Below are positions 1-6,091 of a stretch of 11,455 nucleotides of DNA, piece after piece; position 1 is the stretch's first letter; every line of letters starts with the position of its first letter. Source of the DNA: DSNY01 sp964539745 (GTDB taxonomy: Bacteria; Pseudomonadota; Gammaproteobacteria; Burkholderiales; Burkholderiaceae_F). The notes beneath the pieces were generated by a model. It was not told where the DNA came from. It ran no database searches and saw nothing but the letters and a program-made list of their open reading frames with translations. The translations under genes were made by a program, and so were the position numbers. The DNA lies in the NCBI GenBank assembly GCA_964539745.1, contig CAZIJU010000114.1, positions 1 to 11,455 of the forward strand. Direction: 5' to 3'.

Positions 1-788
1 AAAAGCACCCCGTACAGCACCGCGCCGGCCAGCGCGGCCGCACCGAGTCGCGCGAGCCATGGTGCCGCCCGCCGGCGGAATAGCGCCGCGATCGCGATGG
101 CCGCAGCCGCCAGCGCCAGCATCGTCGCGCGCCCGCCGGTGAAGTAAAGCAGCGCGAACTCCGCGACGAGCGCGGCCGCGGCCCATGCGCGCAGCCGCGC
201 AGGCCCCGCGAGCGTCGCAGCGGCGAGCAGCGGGATCGTCACCGTCTGCACGTGATTGAAGAAGCGGTAGTTGCTGTACGCGGGCAGCAGATGCTCGCGC
301 AGCACGGCGGTCTCGGCCGAGATCGCCGCGCCGTAACGCACCGCCACGGCAAACGCAAAGAGCAGGCTCGCCGCCACCGGAATGACCAGCAACCGTTGAA
401 CGCCGAAACGCCGCGCCACGAGCCCGATGCCGATCGCCAGCGTTGCGAGCGCCAGCGCAATCCCCGCTTCGAGCAAGGCGGCGCGCAACACCGCCGCGCT
501 CGCGATCGACATCGCGCCGAGCACGCCGAGCGCGGCCACCGCGCCGGCGGCCGTTCGGTTCGGCGCGAAGTCGGGCTCCCGCCGCGACAGCGCGTGCACG
601 GCCACCGCGCCGGCCGCGACGGCGAGCAACGCGAGTTGCACGATCCGCTGCCCGTCGTGGTCGCGCAGGTTGAAGAACACCAAGGAAAGCGGCGCCAGCG
701 AGAGCGCGATGAAGGTCGATGCCGAGAGAACTACGCTGCCGCGCACTCGCCAGCGGGAACGCGCGCTTTCGGACGACGACGTGCTCAT
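1..788 (-). CDS. O-antigen ligase / pilin glycosyltransferase-like membrane protein (N-terminal part)
   Basis: The open frame runs off the left edge, leaving 262 visible residues. It is dominated by hydrophobic Ala/Leu/Val segments (roughly residues 17-38, 48-66, 83-105, 108-125, 132-150, 182-194, 200-215, 222-236), so it is a polytopic inner-membrane protein. The motifs YSNYRFFNHVQT (171-182) and YFTGGRATMLAL (215-226) resemble the region entering the Wzy_C domain of the WaaL/PglL/TfpO superfamily, which transfers lipid-linked glycans to lipid A or to proteins. It lies just downstream of the pilin gene, which favours a pilin O-glycosylation role over lipopolysaccharide ligation, but that is inference from context. 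The start at 788 has no clear ribosome-binding site. An in-frame ATG at 827 would add 13 residues but lies inside the pilin terminator. The C-terminal half, with the remaining catalytic residues, is outside the window. Confidence 0.75.
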   Translation of the reverse strand, partial: MSTSSSESARSRWRVRGSVVLSASTFIALSLAPLSLVFFNLRDHDGQRIVQLALLAVAAGAVAVHALSRREPDFAPNRTAAGAVAALGVLGAMSIASAAVLRAALLEAGIALALATLAIGIGLVARRFGVQRLLVIPVAASLLFAFAVAVRYGAAISAETAVLREHLLPAYSNYRFFNHVQTVTIPLLAAATLAGPARLRAWAAAALVAEFALLYFTGGRATMLALAAAAIAIAALFRRRAAPWLARLGAAALAGAVLYGVL

Positions 789-829
789 CGCAGTCGCGGA
801 TTGCAATGGTGCGCAGGGAGCATCCATGC

Positions 830-860
830 AAAAGGGGCCGGTCGAGCCGGCCCCTTTTTT
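830..860 (-). terminator. Rho-independent terminator of the pilin gene
   Basis: A GGGGCCGG / CCGGCCCC stem, extended by flanking A/T pairs to 12 bp, closes a 5-nt loop (842-846). It is followed on the minus strand by a T run. It begins about 21 bp after the pilin stop codon. The stem is symmetric with A- and T-runs on both sides, so it could act on either strand, but only the minus strand has an adjacent gene. It separates the abundant pilin message from the ligase-like gene. Confidence 0.9.
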
Positions 861-881
861 GCCATCCGAAGTAATCAGAGA

Positions 882-1370
882 TTACGTGCCGACGCCGGTG
901 CGGGTACGCGTGCAACCGCCGCCATTCTGTGCATCCCACGTCACCACCCCGCCACCGGCACCCGGAAGAGTGGCCACGAGGGTCACTGTGCAGTTGCCAA
1001 GCTGGTTGCCGGCGCCGGTGAGCTGGATCTCCGGATTGGTATCGCTACCAGCAACGGTGACGGTCACGCCGCCATACTTAGGAAAGTTGTTGATCGCAGG
1101 AATCCACGTACCTGTGGAGCCGGCTCCGCCGGTCAGTTCGGCGTTGGAGTTGCAAGTCGCCGCGCTGTTGTTATTGTTCTGGACACACTCTGCGATGGCG
1201 GCTTTGACTGGCGCCACGGACTGAATGACATCCGACCACCGCGACCGAGTCACGTAGTCCTGATACTGCGGAATCGCGATCGCTGCCAGGATGCCGATGA
1301 TCGCCACAACGATCATCAACTCGATCAGGGTGAAGCCGCGTTGGGCGCGGGCGATTTGACGTTTGATCAT
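882..1370 (-). CDS. pilA: Type IV major pilin (PilA-like prepilin)
   Basis: The product is a 162-residue type IVa prepilin. It has a short basic leader (MIKRQIARAQRG, residues 1-12), a prepilin peptidase site G12/F13, and the mature N-terminus FTLIELMIVVAIIGILAAIA with Glu5 (E17), followed by PQYQDYVTRS. The hydrophobic helix anchors the subunit before assembly and packs the pilus core. Four cysteines (C62, C73, C127, C153) could form two disulfides, the last pair (C127-C153) giving the usual D-region loop. The chain ends CTRTRTGVGT, with Thr rather than the C-terminal Ser used by some TfpO systems. I chose the start at 1370 because GAGGAG lies at the right distance and the leader length is typical; an in-frame ATG at 1415 would add 15 unneeded residues. 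A sigma-54 promoter lies upstream and a strong terminator downstream, so it is probably monocistronic. Confidence 0.95.
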   Translation of the reverse strand: MIKRQIARAQRGFTLIELMIVVAIIGILAAIAIPQYQDYVTRSRWSDVIQSVAPVKAAIAECVQNNNNSAATCNSNAELTGGAGSTGTWIPAINNFPKYGGVTVTVAGSDTNPEIQLTGAGNQLGNCTVTLVATLPGAGGGVVTWDAQNGGGCTRTRTGVGT

Positions 1371-1421
1371 TGACCACTCCTCTGAGGAAAAACCGGCGGG
1401 GGCGCCGATGACCACAGTGTC

Positions 1422-1437
1422 TCCAAGTTCCGTGCCA
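1422..1437 (-). promoter_or_regulatory. Sigma-54 (RpoN) promoter of the pilin gene
   Basis: The minus strand reads TGGCACG-GAAC-TTGGA against the consensus TGGCACG-N4-TTGC(A/T): a perfect -24 block, correct spacing, and one mismatch (C to G) in the -12 block. The predicted start near 1411 gives a leader of about 40 nt before the pilin ATG with its GAGGAG. Pilin genes are classic RpoN/PilR targets in Pseudomonas and relatives, so position and family agree. Confidence 0.85.
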
Positions 1438-1473
1438 GCCGAAATCGGGAGTTCAGGCCGGGATTTGCCCCAT

Positions 1474-1487
1474 TTCCGGGGCCGGAA
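1474..1487. promoter_or_regulatory. Palindrome TTCCGG-GG-CCGGAA upstream of the pilin promoter
   Basis: A perfect 6-bp inverted repeat with a 2-bp spacer, 37 bp upstream of the -24 element. It could be a protein-binding site between the promoter and the more distal CTGAC repeats. No known regulator is recognised from it. Confidence 0.35.
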
Positions 1488-1527
1488 CTGACGCGCCCCG
1501 TCAGATCGGCCTGACCAATCGCGTCAG
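1488..1527. promoter_or_regulatory. Two tandem inverted repeats CTGAC-N7-GTCAG, candidate enhancer (PilR-type) sites
   Basis: CTGACGCGCCCCGTCAG (1488-1504) and CTGACCAATCGCGTCAG (1511-1527) are both 17-bp dyads with identical arms and identical 7-bp spacers. Their centres are 23 bp apart. They lie about 77-116 bp upstream of the predicted pilin transcription start, the usual position for enhancer sites of sigma-54 activators. The assignment to PilR is inferred from the target gene; the motif itself is not one I recognise. Confidence 0.5.
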
Positions 1528-1606
1528 ACCTGCCGTCACGCGAGCGTTAGTCCGAAGGGTCTAAGACCGTCGCCGCCATGGCTGGCGACCCTCGCGGACA
1601 CCAGCA

Positions 1607-1819
1607 CTAAAGCAGCGCCCGGAACTGCTCGATCGTCAGCCCTGCGTCCCGGACAATGCCGCCCATCGTGATTGCGTTCACCGGATTATGCCGGGGGATC
1701 GTCACGATGCGCGTACCGTCGGTCATGACGATGTGACTACTCTGACGCGCGATCCTGAAGCCCGCTTTCTGCAATGCGCGCACGGCATCGAGGTGATTGA
1801 TGCCGGGCAGCTTCGGCAT
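1607..1819 (-). CDS. hicA: HicA family mRNA-interferase toxin
   Basis: A 70-residue protein with the HicA/YcfA double-stranded-RNA-binding-like fold signature: an N-terminal helix (LDAVRALQKAGF, 10-21), then RQSSHIVMTDG (25-35) with the presumed catalytic His29, then RIVTIPRHNPVNAITMGGIVRDAGLTIEQF. HicA toxins cleave mRNA on the ribosome or free mRNA and halt growth until neutralised by HicB. It starts 3 nt after the hicB stop, so the two are translationally linked. The usual length is 60-80 residues and no key residue appears missing. Two small hairpins lie just downstream (1558-1568, 1569-1589) but lack a T run. Confidence 0.88.
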   Translation of the reverse strand: MPKLPGINHLDAVRALQKAGFRIARQSSHIVMTDGTRIVTIPRHNPVNAITMGGIVRDAGLTIEQFRALL

Positions 1820-1822
1820 CGA

Positions 1823-2020
1823 TCAGCCGGCGACTTCGACTTCGCGGGTGTCTTCGCCTTTGGACAATTCCTCGACAACCGCAAGATAGTCCTCGATCGC
1901 GTGTTTGATGTTGGCGAGGGCTTCTTCCTCGGTGCTGCCCTGCGACCAACAGCCGGGCAGGCCCGGCACCGATGCGGCGACGCCTTCCTCCGATCGATGC
2001 AACACGACGCGATACTTCAT
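1823..2020 (-). CDS. hicB: HicB family antitoxin, short form
   Basis: A 65-residue protein with the HicB N-terminal partial RNase H-like fold: MKYRVVLHRSEEGVAASVPGL, then PGCWSQGSTEEEALANIKHAIEDYLAVVEEL (22-52). It should bind and occlude the active site of HicA. It lacks the C-terminal ribbon-helix-helix or helix-turn-helix DNA-binding domain of longer HicB proteins, so autoregulation by this protein alone is doubtful. A good GGAGG sits 6-7 nt before the ATG. The gene order is antitoxin first, opposite to the E. coli hicAB locus but common for short HicB proteins. It begins 21 bp after the FHA gene stop and may be cotranscribed with it. Confidence 0.87.
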   Translation of the reverse strand: MKYRVVLHRSEEGVAASVPGLPGCWSQGSTEEEALANIKHAIEDYLAVVEELSKGEDTREVEVAG

Positions 2021-2041
2021 TGCGCCTCCGTGCCCGCGGAA

Positions 2042-2728
2042 TCACCCCGCCGCGGCGGGATTGGAGAACTCCATCTTGACGCCCGCCAGCTCGATGATGT
2101 CCTTGTCCTTCAGCGGGTGCGCCGCGGAGCCCAGGTTGACGCCGTTGACGGTGGGGAAGACTTCGCCTTCGACGTGCGCGATGAAGTAGCCGGTCGGCCG
2201 GCGCGTGATCACCGCGACCTGGTGGCCGGGGCGGCCGATGGTGGTCAGCGCCTTGACCAGCGCCAGCTCGCGCCCTGCGTTGGCGCCGGACAGGATCTTG
2301 ATCGTCGCGGCGGGCTGCCCGCCTTCGTCGGCTCCGCCGCCGGGCTGGCGGATCTGGATCGTCGCCGGGCCGGGTCCGTAGAACTCGCGCCGCAGCGGCT
2401 GCGAGGTGTCGATGTCGACCTCGGCCTCGGAGGCGGTGGCGCCGTCGGCGAGGAACTTCAGGCGGTACTTGCCGATTTCGACGATGTCGCCGTTTTGCAG
2501 CAGGTGCTTCTTGATCGGCTGGCCGTTGACCGTGGTGCCGTTGGTCGAGCCGAGATCCTCCAGGTAGACGTCCGATCCCGAGGCGTACACGACGGCGTGC
2601 TCGCCGCTGACGGCGAGGTTGTCGATCACCACGTCGTTGTGAGAACGGCGGCCGATGGTCGTGCGCTCTTTCGAGAGGTTGACCTCCCGAAGGACGACCC
2701 CATCCAGACTGAGCACCATTCTCGGCAT
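2042..2728 (-). CDS. Protein with two FHA domains
   Basis: A 228-residue soluble protein. The first forkhead-associated domain (about 20-95) has all canonical phosphothreonine-binding residues: G26-R27, S41-x-x-H44, and STNG at 61-64 followed by VNG. After an Ala/Gly/Pro-rich linker (about 95-140), a second, divergent FHA domain (about 141-225) keeps TIGR (163-166) and TVNG (193-196) but lacks the Ser-x-x-His pair, so it may not bind phosphopeptides. A ribosome-binding site (AGGGGA) precedes the ATG at 2728. It lies 198 bp downstream of a PP2C phosphatase; such pairs usually serve Ser/Thr phosphorylation signalling, with the FHA protein reading phosphothreonine marks. No kinase gene is in the window. 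The 2729-2926 gap shows no promoter I can defend. Confidence 0.88.
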   Translation of the reverse strand: MPRMVLSLDGVVLREVNLSKERTTIGRRSHNDVVIDNLAVSGEHAVVYASGSDVYLEDLGSTNGTTVNGQPIKKHLLQNGDIVEIGKYRLKFLADGATASEAEVDIDTSQPLRREFYGPGPATIQIRQPGGGADEGGQPAATIKILSGANAGRELALVKALTTIGRPGHQVAVITRRPTGYFIAHVEGEVFPTVNGVNLGSAAHPLKDKDIIELAGVKMEFSNPAAAG

Positions 2729-2926
2729 GCTTGTGTGTCCCCTGTACTTCTACTTATCGGTCAGTCGATCGCGAATTCTGCCATTGCCGCCGCCCGCCTG
2801 CCAGTCCGCCCGTCCGACGGGAGGACACTCCGCCCCAAGGCTTCGGGGTCTCCCGCCACCGCTCCGGGTAGCACACCTGCGCAAGCACCTTTTGTCGTCA
2901 GGCGGCCGCAGCCGGCGGGTCGATGC

Positions 2927-3745
2927 TCAATGGGCCGCAGAGCCGGTATCCGCCACCGCGCCCGCGGCGGGCTGCTCCTCGCCCGCGGCCGGCGCCCCGT
3001 CCACCCGCACGACGATCACCGACACATTGTCGCGGCCGCCGGCTTCGTTGGCCATGTCGACGAGCCGTCGCGCGGCTTCCTCGACGTCGGGTGCGCATGC
3101 GGAGACGAGCCCGCCGATCTCGTAGTGCGTCACCATCTCGGTCAGGCCGTCGGAGCAGAGCACGAGCAAGTCACCGGCCTGAACATCGTAGTCGTGGATC
3201 TCGGGCTCGACCTCTGCACTCGCCCCCAGCGCGCGCGTGACGAGGTTCTTGGCCGGCAGCAGGCGCGCCTCCTCTTCGGTCACCATGCCGGCGTCGAGCA
3301 GCTCCTGTGAAAACGAATGGTCGCGCGTGAGCTGCTCGAGCACGCCGCCGCGAAACCGGTACAACCGGGAGTCGCCGGCATGCGCGGCCCACAGCCGGCC
3401 GTCGAGCACCCACGCGATCACCACCGTGGTGGCCATGCCTTCGAACGCGGTGCTGTTCAGCGCCGCACGAAAGATCGTCGCGTTCATGCCGACCATCGAC
3501 TCGCGCAGCGCGGTGCGCGGATCGAAGGGGACGTTTTCCGCTCTGGCCTTTTCCTGCGCCGCGGTCAGTTCCGCCAGCAGCGTGCTCACCGCCATCGTGC
3601 TGGCGATCTCCCCGGCGTTGTAGCCGCCGAGCCCGTCGGCGAGGATGAACAGACCCGCGTCGGGGTCGGCGCCGAGCGCGTCCTCGTTCAGCGGGCGAAC
3701 GAGCCCGGCATGGGTCCTGAGGGCGAAGTCGAGCGCGTTGTTCAT
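2927..3745 (-). CDS. PP2C-family serine/threonine phosphatase (Stp1/PstP-like)
   Basis: A 272-residue soluble PPM/PP2C phosphatase with the whole motif series: R17-x-x-NED (20-22), LADGLGGYNAGEIAS (35-49; metal-binding D37-G38), GMATTVV (103-109), AHAGDSRLYR (121-130), LTRDHS (139-144), NLVTRALG (167-174), LCSDGLTEMV (196-205; D199) and GGRDNVSVIVV (236-246; D239). The Asp residues coordinate the two Mn/Mg ions that activate water for phosphoester hydrolysis. The C-terminal 25 residues are Ala/Gly/Glu-rich and probably disordered. No transmembrane segment or fused kinase is present. The start at 3745 fits the family N-terminus, but no strong ribosome-binding site precedes it. It lies 61 bp after terC and upstream of the FHA gene, with which it probably acts. 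Confidence 0.93.
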   Translation of the reverse strand: MNNALDFALRTHAGLVRPLNEDALGADPDAGLFILADGLGGYNAGEIASTMAVSTLLAELTAAQEKARAENVPFDPRTALRESMVGMNATIFRAALNSTAFEGMATTVVIAWVLDGRLWAAHAGDSRLYRFRGGVLEQLTRDHSFSQELLDAGMVTEEEARLLPAKNLVTRALGASAEVEPEIHDYDVQAGDLLVLCSDGLTEMVTHYEIGGLVSACAPDVEEAARRLVDMANEAGGRDNVSVIVVRVDGAPAAGEEQPAAGAVADTGSAAH

Positions 3746-3806
3746 CGGTGCGGCGCGGTGGTGCGCGCCCGGATTATGGCCAAACGAGGCGCCGGCCGCT
3801 CGCCAT

Positions 3807-4508
3807 TCAGTTCGCCGGGCGCGCGCGGCGCCGTTCGAGCCATTTGGCCAGCGCGACGACGAACACCGCGCCGGCCGCGCTCGCGGCGTAGCCGACGTGC
3901 GCAGCGGCGGGAACGAGCGGCTGGACGATCGGGTCGCCCGCGATCAGCCCGCCCGCGATCCAGCCGAGCAGCGCGCCGCCCAGCACCACGATGATCGGCA
4001 GGCGATCGAGCAGCTTGAGGATCAACTGGCTGCCGAACACGATGAACGGCACGCTGACCAGCAGGCCGAAGATGATCAGCCCGGTGCGCTGCGACGGATC
4101 GGCCTGTTCGGCGGCGCCGGCGATCGCGATCACGTTGTCGAGCGACATCACGAAGTCGGCGACGATGATCGTCTTGATCGCCGCCAGGAGCTTGTCGCTC
4201 GCCTGGATGTCGGCGTGCTCGTCGTCCTCCGGCGGCGCGATGAGTTTCACGCCGATCCACAGCAGCAGCACACCGCCCGCGAGCTTGAGGAACGGGACGG
4301 CGAGCAGCGCCACCGCCACGCTAATCAGGATCACGCGCAGGACGATCGCGCCGGCCGCACCCCAGATGATGCCGAGCCGGCGATGCCGCGGCGGCAGGTT
4401 GCGGCAGGCGAGCGCGATGATGACGGCGTTGTCACCGCCGAGCAGGATGTCGATGATGATGATCTGGACGATGGCGTCCCATTCCAGATTCAACAGCCAC
4501 TGCCACAT
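3807..4508 (-). CDS. TerC family integral membrane protein (YjbE-type putative metal exporter)
   Basis: A 233-residue polytopic membrane protein with the internal repeat of the TerC/YjbE family. Each half carries an acidic intramembrane motif: D20-ILLGG-D26-N27 in the first helix and D118-FVMSL-D124-N125 in the second half. The halves are separated by a charged cytoplasmic loop (92-106, PPEDDEHADIQASDK), and about seven hydrophobic segments are visible. Family members are linked to Mn2+ export or tellurite resistance, and some supply metal to exoenzymes during secretion. A short basic tail (LERRRARPAN) ends the chain. GAGGAG lies 9-10 nt before the ATG. I looked for a yybP-ykoY manganese riboswitch upstream, common for this family, and found none. 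A terC gene downstream of sucCD is typical in betaproteobacteria. Confidence 0.9.
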   Translation of the reverse strand: MWQWLLNLEWDAIVQIIIIDILLGGDNAVIIALACRNLPPRHRRLGIIWGAAGAIVLRVILISVAVALLAVPFLKLAGGVLLLWIGVKLIAPPEDDEHADIQASDKLLAAIKTIIVADFVMSLDNVIAIAGAAEQADPSQRTGLIIFGLLVSVPFIVFGSQLILKLLDRLPIIVVLGGALLGWIAGGLIAGDPIVQPLVPAAAHVGYAASAAGAVFVVALAKWLERRRARPAN

Positions 4509-4600
4509 GCGCCGTGTCTCCTCGCCGGCCGGCGTTACAGGTTGTCAGCGCGGCCCGTGCTGTCCCATGACGCCGATCGCGCACACGTCGTCGCCGGCCG

Positions 4601-4692
4601 TATTCCTCGTCACTCCGAGCCCGCACTCCTCGTCACTCCGAGCCCGCATTCCTTGTCATTCCGAGCCCGCACTCCTTGTCATTCCGAGCCCG
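4601..4692 (-). repeat. Four tandem 23-bp repeats (tail amplification of an interspersed palindrome)
   Basis: Four head-to-tail units (4601-4623, 4624-4646, 4647-4669, 4670-4692) share the plus-strand pattern yAyTCCTyGTCAyTCCGAG followed by CCCG. A fifth degenerate unit merges into the palindromic element that starts at 4701. The units repeat the end of that element (GGAATGACA when read on the minus strand). Small peptides encoded here are spurious. The remaining gap 4509-4600 and 4787-4844 shows nothing else. Confidence 0.85.
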
Positions 4693-4700
4693 CATCCCAC

Positions 4701-4786
4701 TGTCATTCCGAGCCGAAGGCGAGGAATCTCCGCCACCCGCAATGCCGGGATCCCTCCTTCGGCACGGGGCCGGGGTCGGGATGACA
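4701..4786 (-). repeat. Interspersed palindromic repeat, copy A (inverted relative to copies B-D)
   Basis: An 86-bp element beginning TGTCATTCCGAG and ending GGGATGACA on the plus strand, so its termini are near-complementary. It contains two internal dyads, one around GCCGAAGGCGAGGAAT and one around CCTTCGGCACGGGGCCGGGG. Its reverse complement aligns along its whole length with copy D (9755-9840). Read as protein, this family yields the spurious peptides FRAEGEES, HSEPKARN and PSRRRGIS often seen in annotations. It lies 58 bp downstream of sucD and its hairpins may end or protect the sucCD message. Confidence 0.85.
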
Positions 4787-4844
4787 GGACGGACGGCTGC
4801 GTGCACCGCTTCTGGCACGGGGCTCGGGACAATGCTCGCCGGGC

Positions 4845-5726
4845 TCAGAGCACGCTCTTCAACAGCTTGCCGATCTCGGACGGGTTCCTCGTCGTCTTGA
4901 TGCCGCAGGCTTCCATCACTGCGAGCTTTTCCTGCGCGGTGCCCTTGCCGCCGGAGATGATCGCGCCGGCGTGACCCATGCGCTTGCCGGGCGGTGCGGT
5001 CACGCCGGCGATGAAGCCGACCACCGGCTTTTTCATGTGGTCCCTGACCCACTGCGCGGCGATCTCTTCGTCGGAGCCGCCGATCTCGCCGATCATCACG
5101 ACCGCGTCGGTGTCCGGATCGTCGTTGAACAGCTTCAGCACGTCGATGTGCTTCAGCCCGTTGACCGGATCGCCGCCGATGCCGACCGCGCTCGACTGCC
5201 CGAGTCCCAGCTCGGTGAGCTGCGCGACCGCCTCGTACGTCAGCGTGCCCGAGCGCGACACGACGCCGACGCGCCCCTTCCTGTGGATGTGGCCCGGCAT
5301 GATGCCGATCTTGATCTCGTCGGGCGTGATCACGCCGGGGCAGTTCGGCCCGACCAGGATCGTCCTGCGGTGCTGTTTGCGCATGCGGTCGCGCACGACG
5401 ATCATGTCGCGCACGGGGATGCCTTCGGTGATGCAGATGACCAGGTCGAGGTCGGCTTCGACCGCTTCCCAGATCGCATCGGCCGCGCCGGCCGGCGGCA
5501 CGTAGATCACGCTGGCGTTCGCGCCGGTCTTCGCCTTCGCTTCCCGCACGCTTGCGAAGATCGGAATGCCTTCGAAGTCCTCGCCCGCCCTCTTCGGATT
5601 CACCCCGGCGACGAAGCAGTTCCTGCCGTTCGCGTACTCGCGGCACGCCCGCGTGTGAAACTGCCCCGTCTTGCCGGTGATCCCCTGCGTGATGACGCGG
5701 GTGTCTTTGTTGATCAGGATGCTCAT
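4845..5726 (-). CDS. sucD: Succinyl-CoA synthetase (ADP-forming), alpha subunit
   Basis: A 293-residue protein matching SucD over its full length. The N-terminal CoA-binding Rossmann domain (MSILINKDTRVITQGITGKTGQFHTRACREY) is followed by GVNPKRAG, IYVPPAGAADAI, CITEGIPVRDM and LVGPNCPGVI. The C-terminal ligase domain has GVVSRSGTLTYEA, GIGGDPVNG and the active-site segment GKRMGHAGAIISGG, with the phosphorylated His at 252. With SucC it converts succinyl-CoA, ADP and phosphate to succinate, CoA and ATP in the TCA cycle. GAGGA precedes the ATG by about 9-10 nt. It should be cotranscribed with sucC, but 422 bp holding a GIY-YIG cassette separate them, where a gap of tens of bases or less would be expected. 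Confidence 0.97.
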   Translation of the reverse strand: MSILINKDTRVITQGITGKTGQFHTRACREYANGRNCFVAGVNPKRAGEDFEGIPIFASVREAKAKTGANASVIYVPPAGAADAIWEAVEADLDLVICITEGIPVRDMIVVRDRMRKQHRRTILVGPNCPGVITPDEIKIGIMPGHIHRKGRVGVVSRSGTLTYEAVAQLTELGLGQSSAVGIGGDPVNGLKHIDVLKLFNDDPDTDAVVMIGEIGGSDEEIAAQWVRDHMKKPVVGFIAGVTAPPGKRMGHAGAIISGGKGTAQEKLAVMEACGIKTTRNPSEIGKLLKSVL

Positions 5727-5763
5727 GCCTTCATTCCTCGTATAACCGCGGGCGATTCGCGCA

Positions 5764-5790
5764 TGTCATTCCCGCGCAAGCGGGAATCCA
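5764..5790 (+). repeat. Left 27-bp inverted repeat (hairpin) of the GIY-YIG cassette
   Basis: It begins TGTCATTCCCGC and ends GCGGGAATCCA. The core ATTCCC-N8-GGGAAT forms an 8-bp stem with a GCAA tetraloop. The core matches the consensus I recall for the neisserial dRS3 repeat (ATTCCC-N8-GGGAAT). The first nine bases, TGTCATTCC, are shared with the larger palindromic repeat family at 4701 and 9491-9840. Confidence 0.9.
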
Positions 5791-6087
5791 TCAGCGCGCA
5801 ATCTCGGGAAAGAGGTCGCGCCAAGCGGGATTCGTCTTCTCGATCAACTCGATCTTCCACGCGCGGTTCCATTTCTTGATCCGCTTCTCGCGTGCAATCG
5901 CGGCTTCGATGCTTTCCGTTTGTTCGAACCAGACCAGCGACTTGACCTGGTACTTTTTCGTGAAGCCTTCCACCAGTCCCTGTTTGTGTTCCCAGACGCG
6001 CCTCACAAGATCCGACGTAACTCCGACGTACAGCGTGCCGCGCGGGCGGCTGGCCAACAGGTAAACCGCGTAGCTTCGATCGAGCAT
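5791..6087 (-). CDS. Solitary GIY-YIG nuclease domain protein
   Basis: A 98-residue protein consisting of one GIY-YIG domain. VYLLAS (8-13) and YVGVTSDLVRRVWEHK (20-35) supply the GIY and YIG strands, the conserved Arg29/Arg30 and His34. Tyr46 and the EKRIKKWNRAWKIELI helix (67-82) follow, with Glu67 as the likely metal ligand, then NPAWRDL (86-92). It resembles the short YhbQ/UPF0213-type and excinuclease-C-like GIY-YIG proteins; homing or repair activity is unproven. All likely catalytic residues are present, so it looks intact. No good ribosome-binding site is seen because the region before the ATG is the hairpin arm. It may be translated from the sucCD transcript. Its position inside the sucCD operon and its flanking inverted repeats suggest a cassette that moved in. 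Confidence 0.88.
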   Translation of the reverse strand: MLDRSYAVYLLASRPRGTLYVGVTSDLVRRVWEHKQGLVEGFTKKYQVKSLVWFEQTESIEAAIAREKRIKKWNRAWKIELIEKTNPAWRDLFPEIAR

Positions 6088-6091
6088 CGAG

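Noticed and set aside
252..1373. Plus-strand 373-residue open frame
   Set aside because: It overlaps the ligase-like gene and the pilin antisense; composition is Arg/His/Gly/Ala-rich with no motif. It is a shadow of GC-rich codons.
1558..1589. Rho-independent terminator of hicBA
   Set aside because: Two small hairpins (GGTC-TAA-GACC and GTCGCC...GGCGAC) are present but no T run follows; too weak to call.
2729..2926. Sigma-70 promoter for the FHA gene
   Set aside because: A GATAAG -10-like hexamer exists around 2755 but no acceptable -35 lies 16-18 bp away.
1688..3310. Plus-strand 540-residue open frame
   Set aside because: It is antisense to hicBA, the FHA gene and PP2C, all with clear motifs; no family features.
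4509..4600. yybP-ykoY manganese riboswitch upstream of terC
   Set aside because: I looked for the conserved GGGGAGUAG element and paired stems on the minus strand and found neither.
3645..4784. Plus-strand 379-residue open frame rich in Asp/Arg/His
   Set aside because: Antisense to TerC and running into the palindromic repeats (SEPALLV, HSEPKARN peptides); spurious.
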